A stretch of 47,364 nt of DNA. Source: Nymphaea colorata (lineage: Eukaryota > Streptophyta > Magnoliopsida > Nymphaeales > Nymphaeaceae). Below, piece after piece: positions 1-12,797 of the stretch. Below the pieces are notes generated by a model. It did not search any database, had not been told where the DNA came from, and was given only the letters and a program-made list of their open reading frames with translations. The DNA lies in contig NW_022204749.1 of NCBI RefSeq assembly GCF_008831285.2, positions 1 through 47,364 of the forward strand, read 5' to 3'. The translations under genes and the position numbers were made by a program. Each line of letters starts with the position of its first letter. The stretch's first letter is position 1.

Positions 1-74
1 CCCACCCAACCCCAACCCCAACCCCAACCCCAACCCCAACCCCAACCCCAACCCCAACCCCAACCCCAACCCCA
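1..74. repeat. Left telomere, C4A2 repeats
   Basis: About eleven tandem copies of CCCCAA run inward from the first base; the outermost units are irregular (cccaccc). On this end the C-rich strand is the + strand, as expected for a chromosome end. C4A2 is the repeat of oligohymenophorean ciliates (Tetrahymena type) and differs from the C4A4 of spirotrichs. The first gene starts only about 55 bp inside the repeat. Confidence 0.97.
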
Positions 75-129
75 TATCTTTCTTTCTCAATGATCCAATC
101 AAGTATTTCCGTACGTGTATAATAGTAAG

Positions 130-820
130 ATGATAAAATCGGTGATTGTGAGTAATTAATCCCCAATTCAGGTCGGCTAGCAGATGGACTCACCCTGTGC
201 GAGTCAAACGAAGGCTACATGGACGAGCAAATGCTCAGCATCAAGCACAAGGTCAAGCGCTACCTCACCGAGGTAGCCCAGTACAGCAGGAAAGACCCCA
301 ACTCACTCAGACACATCGAAAACCCCACCTTCGGCATCTTCTACAAGGTTCACAACTACGTCGTCTTCACCGTCATCGCAGACAAGTCCTACCCGCTCAA
401 CTGGCAGGCGCCTTCCTCGACTCCCTCATCACGCCCTTCTTCGACGAGGTAGAACGCAGTTCACTGCAGCCAACTATGATCCAAGCTAGAGACATTGACC
501 TCTGAGCTTTATTTCATCAAATTCGACAGGAAGATCAAGGAGAAGAAGAGGGAGTTTGAAGACCCTGGCTCAGTTAAGAATGTGGACCGCATGAAACGCG
601 AGCTCGAGGCCATTCACAACATCATGAAGGAAAATATGAGCATGCTGGAGGGACGGCAGGAGGATCTACAGCAAACGTCTTAAAAAGCGAAGAGGATAAG
701 CGAAGAATCAAAGAAATTCGATGAGCGTTCGAAGGGTTTGCTGTGGCAATACTGGATCAAAAAGAATATGTGTGGCTGGTGCTAATATTTGGAGCGTTGC
801 TGGTCTACTTTTTGATTTGA
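130..820 (+). CDS. SEC22: SEC22-like R-SNARE (longin, SNARE, TM anchor)
   Basis: A vesicle SNARE of ER-Golgi traffic. A 20-nt intron at 152-171 joins a short first exon (MIKSVIVS) to RLADGLTLCESN, the start of a longin domain. The middle keeps FGIFYKVHNYVVFTVIADKS and AFLDSLITPFFDEV as in the longin fold. The SNARE coiled coil contains RELEAIHNIMKENM and KKFDERSKGLLWQYW, matching the Sec22 pattern, and the protein ends in one hydrophobic helix, WLVLIFGALLVYFLI, just before UGA at 818-820. Two single-base shifts are needed, one near 400 (longin domain) and one near 770 (just before the membrane helix). Length is about 220 residues, normal for Sec22. The next ATG follows 16 bp after the stop. 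Confidence 0.8.
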
Positions 821-836
821 TACTCATATTATCGTT

Positions 837-1305
837 ATGCACAAGAAAAACTAACCTACCCTCAAAAATCCCAACCGCAGTGTGCACGCACATTGGGAAA
901 ACTTCACAACCGAAGACGAGAATGACAAGGAGAACGTCAGTAGGTGGGTAATGGATGGGAGGGAGAGACAGTGAGGAGGAAAGATTGGGCACTCCCGAAA
1001 CAGTTGAACGGGAATCCCGAGTGCACTCCTCCCATCGTACGGTGTAAAGAATGAGAATCCTCTATAGCATCAATACAAGCGAAACCAGCAGAAGATAGAC
1101 AAACTAAGCATCAAGTTGTAAGAACTTTACCAGCATTTCCAGACCCAAACAAAAAAGCTAGAAGAGGGCAAGCGTAAAGTCCACAACTAGACAAGATAAT
1201 ATCATAGAACCACATTTGGAGTAAGACATAAAAAAGGTGAGGTAGTTGCTTGAGAGCTCTCTGATGTAATCCTAAAAAATAAAGTTAGCTGAGCATTTCG
1301 GTTGA
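837..1305 (+). CDS. Small coiled-coil protein, or 5' part of CCDC40
   Basis: No family recognised. From ATG 837 a hydrophilic, acidic N-terminus (WENFTTEDENDKEN) leads through a probable 22-nt intron (940-961) and a 26-nt intron (1042-1067) into a coiled coil containing KIDKLSIKLEELYQHFQ, then LEEDIKKVRELLESSLME, and UGA at 1303-1305. One more shift is needed near 1190. A 67-bp A/T-rich stretch separates it from the ATG of CCDC40. CCDC40 proteins often carry a long, poorly conserved N-terminus, so this could be the first exons of that gene, but I find no short intron that joins the two frames cleanly. The last 20 nt before 1321 do look like an intron (1301-1320). Confidence 0.4.
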
Positions 1306-1372
1306 TTGATTTTGATATAGTGTTTTATGCACTTCCTGCTATAACTTTTAAATATTTTCTGCAACTTATCAG

Positions 1373-3989
1373 ATGACTGACGGTAGGAGATAATAGAACT
1401 TCGAGTTCCTCGCAGCCGATGACCACCTCTACGCCGGCCTGCAGGAAAAAATGAAGCACAATACCTCAGACGGGAGGAACAACTTGAACTGGAGTACCAG
1501 TAGGCCAAGTCCAAACGCACACAGATCCAAAAAGACAAGGAAGAAGTCGGTGTCCGCCTATATACCGCCCAACAGCAACTGGCATCCAACCAGATGGACT
1601 ACGAACGAGCCCACGACAACTTTAACATCGCCCAGAGATTGAGATTAGAAGCAGAACAAAAATTGTCACAAGTGAACGAACTGTATAACGCCAAGAAATA
1701 GGAGTCAAATGTACTTCGCGGGAAGGTTGCCAAGGCTCAGAAGGAACTATAGAACCTCATGAAGCATTACCACGAAATCGAAACATACAACGTGCAACTA
1801 AATCCGATATCGCAGTCACCAAAAAAGAAACCTTCACTGCCGAAGACAACGTTGCCAACCTTGAAAAACTCAAAAAGAAACAGGACCTGCTCATCGACTC
1901 CATGAATGAGGAAAGCAAACGTCTAGAAGAGCAAAAGAACATCTTAACTGCTCAGATCATCTCACAGAGAGAGGAAACTGAAGAAGCCAAGAAAATTCTC
2001 ACTGAAGCTGAAGCTGAGATGGAGAAAGTGGTTGCTAGCAAGAAGAGTCTTCTTGAGCGTTGGCAAAAAGCTATCCTTATGATGCAGAAGCGTGACTCAG
2101 CTGTCCAGACTGCCAGAGAGCGCCTTAATGCTTAGCGCGAGGCCAATGCGCTCCTGCTCAACTAGTTGGCAGGCATCCGCAGCGAAATCAGGAAAGAAGA
2201 GGAGCAGACTGAAAAGCTAAACGCGCAGGGAAGCATGATTACCAAAATGAAAAACAATCTCGACCTCATCTTCCGTGAGTTGAAGGCAGAGGAGGAAAAG
2301 GTAGCAGCTCAATACGCCAGCTTGAAATAGTCGCTCTCCAACACTGAGCAGAACATCAAATTGACAGGCCAGGAACAGAAGCAAGTTGAAGATGCTATGA
2401 ACCTAGTGGAGGGAAACATCATGAAATTGCACACTGAAGCCAAGCGTCTCTATGAATCACTTATTGACCAGAAGAGTGAGCATACCACCATTGAAAAGAC
2501 TGCCTCTAACCTGTTAAAACAGGCCCAGAAACTGAATGAGGATATTGAGAGAAGGAAATTGAGCTGGAGAACATCCTAAACGAAATTGCACGTATTCGCA
2601 TCGATCAGCTCAACACCAAGTCACAGATAGACTTGCTTAAAAAGAAGAGAGAAGAGGCACTGGCAGAGCAGAAGATAAGAAATATTTGGTCATCACCTAT
2701 GAAGTCCAGATCAAGCAAGGCCACGACATCAACGAAAAGAAACAGCATGAAGTTGGTCGTCTCAACAACTGCATGACGAACTCATGAGCAAGGCGAATGA
2801 TGAGGGCAAGAATCCTGATGAAAATAAGCTTATCAACTTGCTGAGGGAAAGCTAAGAGTTGGAAAGAGATGCAACGAGCTTTATCGTGAGTGGATCAAGA
2901 AGCAGACAGTTTTAGTCCATGAAAACAACAAATTGCAGGAGATCCATGAGGGTGTGACTAACCTCTAAAACAAAAAGATGATTATGAGCAAAAGAAGAAG
3001 AGACTTAACGACAGTTATCGTTCCTTTGAGCGCGAAATCGATGAGATCAAGATTAGTCTCAAGGGACTGCAGCAAGAAATGAACAAGCTCAACGACACCA
3101 TCGCTGATAACTCTGATAAAAAGCAAAAACTATAAAACGAAAATGTTAACCTTGAGAGTGAGTTTATTGAAAAACTCAAGGAAATGGAACACGAAGCCAC
3201 CAAACTTGAGTACAACATCGATGTCATCCGCTAAGAAAAGGCAGAACTCATCAATGAAATCGTTGAATGCGAACGCCAAATCCTTCTCTGGGAGCGCAAA
3301 TACCAACTTGAAAAGGAGATGCAGGAGGCTCTTGATCCCAACGTCGGCCAATCAGAAATCGAAGAACTCAAAAAGGAACTGCATCGCATGGAGCTGCGTT
3401 ATGCCAGTCTCATCAAAGAACAAGCTAAGATCCTTTCCGAAGCCGAAAGAGCTATCGATAAGCGTGAGACCATCGAAATTCGCAAGGAAAGTATGGTAAA
3501 AGGAACCAGTTAAAAAGAAAACTCCCGAAACATCCAACCAGCTGAACACGCCATGCGCACTGCAAATAAAATCAAGCTAAAATCATGAAGAGTCTCAAGA
3601 CACCGAAAAGCTTCTCTCAAAGAAAGAGGGAGAGCTTTAAAGCATAGGCGAAAGCATCGAGCAAAACCAAGCAGATCTCAAGAGACTGTAAAACGATACT
3701 CTTTCCCTTGATACTGAGCGTGTCTTGGGCAAGATGAAGCGTGGAATAGACGTGCTGATCGTCGCCTCCCTCAGAAGAAGTACAAGAAGATGGAAGAAAT
3801 CGCCAACAAGACTGCCAAGCTGGCCTACTCAGAGCCCATCCTGAGGGAGAAGCTGAACGATATTAGAGATAAAAACAGAGCTCTATTCGAGTCCATCGAG
3901 CAATTGGCCGAAAAGTAGTGCAATACTCAGAATTGCTGACTCCACTGCTGGAGGCAAACCTCGTCACCAAGAACCTCCTTGGTAGCTGA
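1373..3989 (+). CDS. CCDC40: CCDC40/FAP172 axonemal coiled-coil protein
   Basis: CCDC40 with CCDC39 forms the 96-nm molecular ruler that sets inner dynein arm and radial spoke spacing on doublet microtubules. The protein is coiled coil almost throughout. Family-specific stretches appear in the right order: DDHLYAGLQEKM near the start (the 'DPDHPL' box of animals), VGVRLYTAQQQLASNQMDYE, KSLLERWQKAILMMQKRDSA, then CERQILLWERKYQLEKEM, VGQSEIEELKKELHRMELRY and AERAIDKRETI. These align colinearly with human CCDC40 as I know it. Many in-frame UAR codons lie at Glu-rich coiled-coil positions. About ten single-base shifts are needed (for example near 1450, 1800, 2555 and 3560). The C-terminus is either UGA 3937-3939 or, with one more missing base, LLTPLLEANLVTKNLLGS ending at 3989; I prefer the latter. 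About 870 residues. Confidence 0.9.
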
Positions 3990-4118
3990 TCACTCCCCGT
4001 ATATTATTGGGAATAATTAAATATCCGCCCATCGGCATCAGGCCAATATCCAGAGTACGAGCATTAATCTCTATCGTGTTGCAGTTGGCACTAAATATTT
4101 TATTTTATTGTAGCTAGC

Positions 4119-4808
4119 ATGGAGAAATCTAATCAAATTTTGCTCGCAGTTGCAAGCCTAATCGACTTATACCAAAAGGATTAATCAGGCTGTTCAAGAT
4201 GAGTAGATCTGCCCATAATTAGACCATAATGAATTGCGACCAGAATTCAAGCGAGATTTTGCCGATCACTATAGCCAGATTACAGCAGCAGTGAGTGACA
4301 ATTTACTTTAAAATGAACTGGCCTCTGTTTGCCACCATATGCACGATTTTCTACATAATAATCGACCCGCCCATACCAACGCAAAAAGCCGCAAAATTAG
4401 CACTCAAAAAGTAGCACGGAATCTGGTTACGAATAATTAAGTGATGGAGCAGCCTACAGCAAAACAAGGGATTCCAATAGGAGAGAAGTTAGATAGATCA
4501 TGCAGAGCTACCAACTAGACCGCACACCGGAAATGCGTATGATGTGGAGAGACGCTTATCATCGATAGGTGATTCTAGGCTCTCCTTACATTAACAATAG
4601 CACTGTGGAAGTACTGGCAGACACAATCCGCATATTCGAGATTCAATCAAAAGACTCAGCTTGCAGAAACATCTCCCAATCAATAGGGATAAGTAAATCG
4701 AAACAGACAGGCCGAAAAGAAGACCTTTGCCCTTCCTATTTTGATGCTTACCCTTAATTTAATTTTAACATCATTGTAAGCTTCGCAATAAACAATATAA
4801 GGATATGA
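4119..4808 (+). CDS. Unknown protein, about 230 residues
   Basis: I do not recognise the family. From ATG 4119 (MEKSNQILLAVASLIDLYQK) the frame runs with several UAR=Glu codons through ELRPEFKRDFADHYSQITAA and SVCHHMHDFLHNNRPAHT, then shifts by one base near 4485 into QLDRTPEMRMMWRDAYHREV and SPYINNSTVEVLADTIRIF, ending at UGA 4806-4808. Another missing base is needed at the A-run near 4175. No signal peptide, membrane helix or long coiled coil is seen. The N-terminal 60 residues are amphipathic helix. It converges on the docking-protein gene, with 14 bp between the two stop codons. The continuous, compositionally normal reading supports a real gene; function is open. Confidence 0.55.
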
Positions 4809-4822
4809 TGATGTAAGCGCAA

Positions 4823-5060
4823 TCACTTCTTCCCATCTGTTACTGTCTTGCTCGTTGGTACCTTTTTTACTGTGCTAAGGCAATAGTTGGTTTAACCTCA
4901 TGCATCTCATAGTATTGCCTTCTTTCTTCGAGCCACTCGCGCATGAAGGTGACATGATTCTGCGGTTTGACGATGAGAAGGTCCACGATTAGGGCTATAG
5001 AATGTGATTCACTTTCTGCTTGATCTCCTGCCGGCGCTATTCGTTTATATTCATACTCAT
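4823..5060 (-). CDS. Small RIIa/DPY-30-like docking protein
   Basis: A protein of about 78 residues. N-terminal helix NEERRQEIKQKVNHILEP is followed, after one missing base, by LIVDLLIVKPQNHVTFMREW and LEERRQYYEMHEVKPTIAL, then a polar tail KVPTSKTVTDGKK before UGA. The pattern of a hydrophobic helix, KP-x-(N/D)-hydrophobic, then a second helix FMxxWL is that of the dimerisation/docking fold shared by PKA regulatory subunits, DPY-30 and several ciliary radial-spoke or AKAP-binding proteins. I infer an axonemal or AKAP-binding role; the fold call rests on this motif alone. Its ATG (5060) is head to head with the m-AAA protease ATG (5084), leaving 23 bp between them. Confidence 0.6.
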
Positions 5061-5083
5061 TCTCCACTCATTTATAATTAAAC

Positions 5084-7340
<2,257 letters not shown>

Positions 7341-7527
7341 TTACTATTAAATATACTCCGCCTCCTAAAATATAGAGCTTCACTGCTTGAAACGCCCCGT
7401 TATGATATTTGGCCGTTCTCCAAGGCAGGAACCAATAAAAGATATCCGTGGGGCAGGATGAAAGTGACTATCCTAAAGCGAGTAACATGAATAAAATTAT
7501 TGGCTGGCTTAAAATTATTACTGCTCG

Positions 7528-8039
7528 ATGATTCGGAGAAAATACAGGGCCAATCACTCCCCCCGAAAGGAGTTCATCAACTCCTACCACGTCAACGAAG
7601 TCCTCTCCCCTACTACAACCCGCTTGAAGACCCCTACCTCAGCGGATTCTTTAGCAACTATCACGTGTCGCGCCATCTCACCCGCTCCGGCCTCATCTAC
7701 AGTCCCCGCAAGGAGTACCCCTACTCCGAACGCCGCCTCACCAACTTCAACAAATTCCTCAGAAGCAACTCGCACATCATCCCGCCCACCAATATCCTCC
7801 GCCGCAGGGACAGCTACTCCAGGGGGAAAAACCTCAGCCAGGAGAATCCGAGTGACTACCAGTCCACTCGCAGCCAGCTCATGAAAAAGCTCTCGGATAG
7901 TGACTTTTTGCTGACTCCTCCCAACCTGCAGATGGGGGACATTCTATCGAAAAGACCATCGACTACTCGCGGGAGCCAATCATCGGAACGGGCCATCCAC
8001 TATAAGCAGAGGCAGGGGTCCAACAGTAAGGACAGGTGA
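7528..8039 (+). CDS. Unknown basic Ser/Arg/Tyr-rich protein
   Basis: About 170 residues from ATG 7528 (MIRRKYRANHSPRKEFINSY) with one missing base in a C-run near 7610. The body reads YYNPLEDPYLSGFFSNYHVS, then RHLTRSGLIYSPRKEYPY, followed by low-complexity Arg/Ser/Gln sequence to UGA 8037-8039. The first 75 residues look ordered (Tyr, Phe, Arg and Pro at spaced positions), the rest disordered. This composition and length resemble small microtubule-associated ciliary proteins, but I cannot name a family. It converges on the copine gene with 71 bp between stops. The preceding spacer (7341-7527) shows no gene. Confidence 0.6.
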
Positions 8040-8110
8040 TCGTTCGAGCATCTATTATTCGCCATTTCTTACATATAGAATGATATGGGGTGTAAAAATC
8101 ACAATAGGCT

Positions 8111-9988
8111 TCATTCTTCGGGAGTGTATTTCTTCCTGGCAAATCTATCGACTTTGGATTCCATCATATCGACCTTTAGGTTGATGAGGAGGCATCCACT
8201 GGATCATACGACGGCTTTTCTTATTATTTCTTTTCCTGGTTGATCTGTCGGGTTTGACTTATAGCTCGATTTCTTTTTCCTTTTCTTCGGGATTGCGGCA
8301 GACAATTGTTGTCTTCATAGAGATATTCTTCATTCTTTCCAACTCTATTTCCTCGTCCCTTTCCTGGCGTCTTCGCCATCTGCAACAACTCTGCGATCAA
8401 GATAGTTTTTGGGACGATCTTTACCAGTCTGTGATACTCCTCGACCTGCCTAGGAAGTTCTTCGAGCACTTGCGCCGCCAACTCGCCTGGCTTTTGGTGG
8501 AATTCATAAACTAGACGAATTTGACCAGGTCTCTTTATGATTTCCTGCCCGCGCTGTCCTTAAGCTGGAGCTTATTGTCGTCTAATTTCTTCATGAGTGG
8601 CCACTCTTCCTTTGTGTCTTTGGAAATGCCGATAATGACGATGCTGATGGGGAGTCGACCGCACTCCACAATAAGATCGACAGCTTCTTCGAAGTCGTTG
8701 ATGTCTCCATCTGTGATCAACTGAAGAATCATGTATTATCTGCCTGCTTCTTTCATCTCCTTGCAGACTGCCATAGACTGCCTTATGATGGGTGCAAATA
8801 GGGTGGGTCCTGCAAAGGTCAGATGTGGCAGGCAATCCCGATATGCCTTTAAAACTCCATCCAATTCAACCAAGTCGTGCTCTTTTTCAAGACCTGTAAT
8901 GGGAAAGCAGTGCAAGGCATGGCTTCCAGAGTGAAGCTGTTTATAGTCCACTTTTGCTCCAAACCCATACACTGGAACCTTCTTGTCGTAGTCATACTGT
9001 AGCAAAATGCCGCCGACTTCCTGCAAGGCTATTTCGTAGTAGCTTTTAGAGGGGCCCTTGAAGTAGTGGAGGGACTCCTTGTCGTGGAAGGGCAGGTTGC
9101 TGTGCGTGAAGTCAATGCCAACGACCAGAGCCAGTTGCATGCCGCTGTCAAAGTATTAGGAAAACTCATACTGGCGTTCCTTCTTTTGGTGCTTGATCTT
9201 CACCCTTCCGTTGTTCTTATTACCGTTCTCCACGAAGAGGTTGCTTTTTCTTTCAAGCAGCGTCAGTGAGGTATTGGCGCGACCGATGAGGCGGTGTCCT
9301 GAACTGCTGTAAAAGTTGATAGAAAAATCTTGGTTTGGCAAGTTGTTGCAGAGCCTGCGGGTCGAAATATCTATGCGATCAAATGCGTCAGAGGGGGACT
9401 TGGTGGGCTTGCTTCTGTAGACCTCATACTCCCGATTGAGAAGATGCTTGGAGATGGTGAAGTAGTAGCTGTCAGATCCGCAACAGCAAAGGAAGCAGGA
9501 TTATTCTGCCTGGATTTCATCTGTCTCCACCAGTAGTGATACCATATGGTTCTACCCCTCTCTACTCTAGAAATGGACGAAGAAGGTGCATAGCTAATGC
9601 TCGCCACTCTTCAGTATCTTCCTTACTCCTTCGAGTCGGCTACCGTAGAGCTAACCAACTGTCAGGTTCTATATCTTGCCGTAGAGTTTCCGAGTGCCTC
9701 TCTAGAGGACGGTAATATTGAGATACTGTTTCGCTAAATCAGGCAAAGGTTACCCTCGAATTTAAGAGTGATGTTGAATGTTTCGCCGAGTTGCTTGAAC
9801 TCTCCTTCTGACAGTGGGTTATCGGGCGGCTCATAGGTCCATACGTCCTGCTCCTGGCTGTTCTCCTGGAGAGTAGCCTTGAAGGTAAAGTGGTCAATGG
9901 GCAATTTTTGCTCGACGCCGATGTAGATCTCGAGTTATTTCTTCATGGTTTCCTTGGGTGTGGCAGTTTAGATCTTGGACGACTTCAT
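8111..9988 (-). CDS. CPNE: Copine (two C2 domains, copine vWA)
   Basis: Copines are Ca2+-dependent phospholipid-binding proteins recruited to membranes. The N-terminal half is C2-like: LNITVLERGTRKLYGKIENL belongs to C2A (weakly conserved), and RLIGRANTSLTLLERK lies at the end of C2B. The copine vWA domain is clear, with MIDAS residues in VVGIDFTHSN, the Thr in LTFAGPTLFAPIIRQ, and Asp in LQLITDGDINDF. The C-terminal copine signature appears as RDLVKFVEF and LAAQVLEELPRQVEEYH. A Lys/Glu-rich tail ends LKVDMMESKVDRFARKKY. From about 9690 down to 8535 the frame is unbroken, with several UAR=Glu codons; single-base shifts occur near 9750, 8480 and 8185. ATG at 9988 faces the C2H2 gene across 289 bp. 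Confidence 0.93.
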
Positions 9989-10277
9989 GAAAGTAAAATA
10001 ATTTTATGGATGAGGTCAACGCAGTTTAAATAAGAATAAAAAAATAAGTCTAGTTAGAAGTGAGAAATGGCTGCGGAAAAAGATTTATAGGGACCATAGG
10101 AATAGTGTTTCTTTTGATTTGTTTAAGATTGTCAGTTGTACTGCCCTTACATGTTTAGTTGATGGTAATTTATAAAAACATAATTATAGAAAGATCAAGA
10201 TACTCAAGCTACAGATAATCACAATCATACTCTATTTTCATGAATGATTGATTGGATTATAATTTGATAATTTTAAA
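9989..10277. promoter_or_regulatory. Divergent promoter region, copine / C2H2 gene
   Basis: An A/T-rich 289-bp spacer between two divergent start codons. I see no open frame with coding character and no repeat. By position it must hold both 5' UTRs and promoters; no specific motif is assigned. Confidence 0.45.
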
Positions 10278-10786
10278 ATGTCTGACGGCAAGGGCAAGGA
10301 GGGCAGCATCCAGGCCACCAGCAGGCCCATCATCCCCACCCCGTCCCCACCCACTCCCAAGCCAGAGCAAGACGAACCCACCAACCTCCTCAAAATCTAC
10401 TACAGCAACTACCAGAAACTCAAAAAGGAAAACAATACACTCACCAACCAACTCGCCATCATCGATAGGGAACGATAAGAACTCCAGGAACGACTCGACG
10501 CCATGAGGGTATCCCTCTTACGATTATACAGAGAGAGCAGGAGGAGAAGCGGAGACGGCACCGCAGGACTGCCAGCGAAATAAATCGAGATTTTGTATGT
10601 CCGATGAGTGACTGCCAGCGCAAGTACGGCTCTGAAGGGTCTCTGCTGCAGCACATAAAGATCAAGCACACTGCCTTCTACAACTCGGAAGAATACTAGG
10701 CCATGCTCCTGTCCAAGCACAAGAAGAACAAGGAAAGACTGATCGCCTACTCCCTCAACAATTCACTCCCCAAATCCTCATCGTGA
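10278..10786 (+). CDS. Single C2H2 zinc finger protein
   Basis: About 160 residues. A Pro/Ser-rich N-terminus (PTPSPPTPKPEQDEP) leads to a coiled coil (NYQKLKKENNTLTNQLAIID) and then a 23-nt intron at 10509-10531; splicing restores the frame through RREQEEKRRRHRRTASEINR into one finger, FVCPMSDCQRKYGSEGSLLQ followed by HIKIKH, spacing C-x4-C-x12-H-x4-H. The C-terminus is basic (LLSKHKKNKERLIAYSLNN), UGA 10784-10786. A lone finger behind a coiled coil and a basic helix suggests a nucleic-acid or protein-binding factor; targets cannot be inferred. The same finger spacing recurs in the gene at 11676-12617. Confidence 0.78.
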
Positions 10787-10954
10787 TACGCAACAGGGCA
10801 TCTCGACTACCAACCATCCATACCTATATATCTATCTATCCAAAAGCTAAATATTTGAATTCCCAATCCCCCCAATTGCCACCCCCATCCGATCCCTCCT
10901 CAATACAAAGAAAGTGAGCATTTGACTACAGGCTGTGCCCAAAGGCGATGCGGA

Positions 10955-11536
10955 TCAACTGGCCTGCATGGAGGAGATGAGGCTCTAATCGATGTGCGCG
11001 ATGATCTTCATTTGGAAATCTACATGGTGCATGAAGTACTCAGTTCTGTCTTGATCTCGAAGCACCTGCATCTGAGCTTGCTATCCTTATCGATTTTGAG
11101 TTCTTCGTTGGTGGACTCGTCGCGGAAGATGTAGACGTTTTCGTTGCTGCGGTACTCGCACCCGTTCTGGGGCATCTTCGAACGCGGGATCATCACCTCC
11201 GCGTGGCCGATCTTCCCTTTATGAACTACTCAGAAATCTCGCAAACGATCACGTCGATCACGTCGTTCTTCTCCGCTGGGTAGGAAGAGAGGTACGCTTG
11301 AAAGTGATGGCGGAGAAAGTGACAATCACAACGCAATTGTTGGTTTAGACTCGGGGTACGCTGATATCGATATTCTGAGTTTTGCTGATCTGAATGAGGT
11401 ATCCGTATTCGGGGTGGCATCTCCCCTCCACCTTCTCCCTCAATTTCTTGAGGATCTCCTCGTCGGAGGCCAGCCGGTCCATATCGTAGTGCGAGAAGCT
11501 GAGCTCGGTCTTGAGGTTGCGGTTTATGTAGAACAT
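10955..11536 (-). CDS. RPB7: RPB7-like RNA polymerase stalk subunit
   Basis: Rpb7 pairs with Rpb4 in the stalk of RNA polymerase II. The protein starts MFYINRNLKTELSFSHYDM, matching the MFF(I)-L...L.P start of Rpb7, then LKKLREKVEGRCHPEYGYLI (the EVEGxCxxxxGYI tip loop). A 20-nt intron (11276-11295) joins VIVTFSAITFK to PEKNDVIDVIVCEISE, equivalent to the FKPFKGEVVDAVV strand. The OB fold follows (KIGHAEVMIPRSKMP) and the end is VDFQMKIIAHIDESLISS. Two single-base shifts are needed. About 180 residues, close to the usual 170. The general SHS2-OB architecture is shared with the Pol I and Pol III counterparts (A43, C25), but the N-terminus fits Rpb7 best. A 139-bp spacer separates it from the upstream C2H2 gene on the same strand. 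Confidence 0.78.
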
Positions 11537-11675
11537 CAGTTGAAAAAGATAAATTGATAACTCTTTTAAATACCCCTCCTCCCATTCAGACCGGAACAAG
11601 CTACCCACAAGCTTATACAAATGACCGCAGAGGTGGTTTAAAGTATGATGCATGCATGGTGTGCACTATTGAGGA

Positions 11676-12617
11676 TCAAGGCTGTCGGTCGTCGTCTCCC
11701 TCGGTGAAGCTCAGGAAAAATTTCTAGCAGATCTCCTTGAGCCGCTCGCCTCTGCCCTGCAACAGCTCCTTCTCCTTCAGAGGATCCATCCCGAACTAGA
11801 TCTGCAGGATCACGTAAATCACCTCCGCCAACAACTTCTCAGAAAGAATGCGAGTCAGCCACACCATCAGGATCTTGTAAAGCAGGGCGTTGCCTGGATA
11901 AGAAGAGAGGTACCCTCGTGGTGGATTGAAAATTATTGACGACGTTGGGGATCGGTCATGAAACTGTACACGCTGCAGAAGTTGTAGGAGTCCAGACATC
12001 CCTTGAAGTCGTCGAGCTCAATAGGATCGTAGAACTCAGGGAGGTCGTTTTGGGCGATGATGCGATTAAATACTTCCAGGTCCTTAAGGTACTTCACCTT
12101 TTATTCAGAGCTGTCCTGTCCCTTGTTGAGCCAGTCCTCGACTGTTGCCAGTGCCGTTTCCATTCTTTCGAGGGGATTGTCGACGTAGACGATGAGTTCT
12201 TCTACCTTTTTGGTTTTGAGGGTGCCTGGATGGGTGGAGGGTTACCTAGGAACTCGATGAGCTAGTTTTCTCGCTTCATGGACTCGATTTGCCCCTCGTC
12301 CTTGGTTTAATTCTTTTTGATGCGGGGTCTTCCCCTATTTTTGGAGGGTCCCTCGAAGAGCTTCCCGTTGTGTACTGAGTTCTCCGGGAACTCCCCACCG
12401 TGGGACTTCTTGCAGTGGTTGTAAAAGGCCGTGTAGGAGTGGTAGAATTTACCACAGGCCCCGTCACCACACTTGTAGAGGTCGATCTTGCCGTCCTTCT
12501 TCGCTGAGTGGCGCTACGAGTACCCTTGGACTAGAGGTCAAAGTTGAAGTCCTCCCCCCTTCGCTGCCGAAACTAGAAATCCTCGTCCGATCCACGAGAG
12601 TTGCTTCCCTTGGGCAT
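11676..12617 (-). CDS. C2H2 zinc finger protein with long helical tail
   Basis: About 300 residues. The N-terminus is polar (MPKGSNSRGSDEDFEFRQRR); after one missing base comes a single finger, YKCGDGACGKFYHSYTAFYN then HCKKSH, spacing C-x4-C-x12-H-x4-H. Then come a basic stretch (NRGRPRIKKN) and a 20-nt intron (12226-12245), the helical region KVEELIVYVDNPLERMETAL, another 20-nt intron (11894-11913) within HHEGNALLYKIL, and an amphipathic C-terminus (LLAEVIYVILQIEFGMDPLK) to UGA at 11676-11678. RGRPR resembles an AT-hook core, which would suit a DNA-binding role. The tail has no family I can name. Confidence 0.78.
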
Positions 12618-12797
12618 TACAATCAATAATGTAGAATGGGTAGAATCACAACAAAACGATTTTATTGGAGCATATATCGCCCACCATACAAAATATTTGA
12701 AAGTGAAAAAACGGCAGAAAAAGAAAAATGGCCCTAGATGGCGGGTTGGGATGTATTGTGATGTTTTATAAACGGCATAGGGGAGGTAATAGGTATA

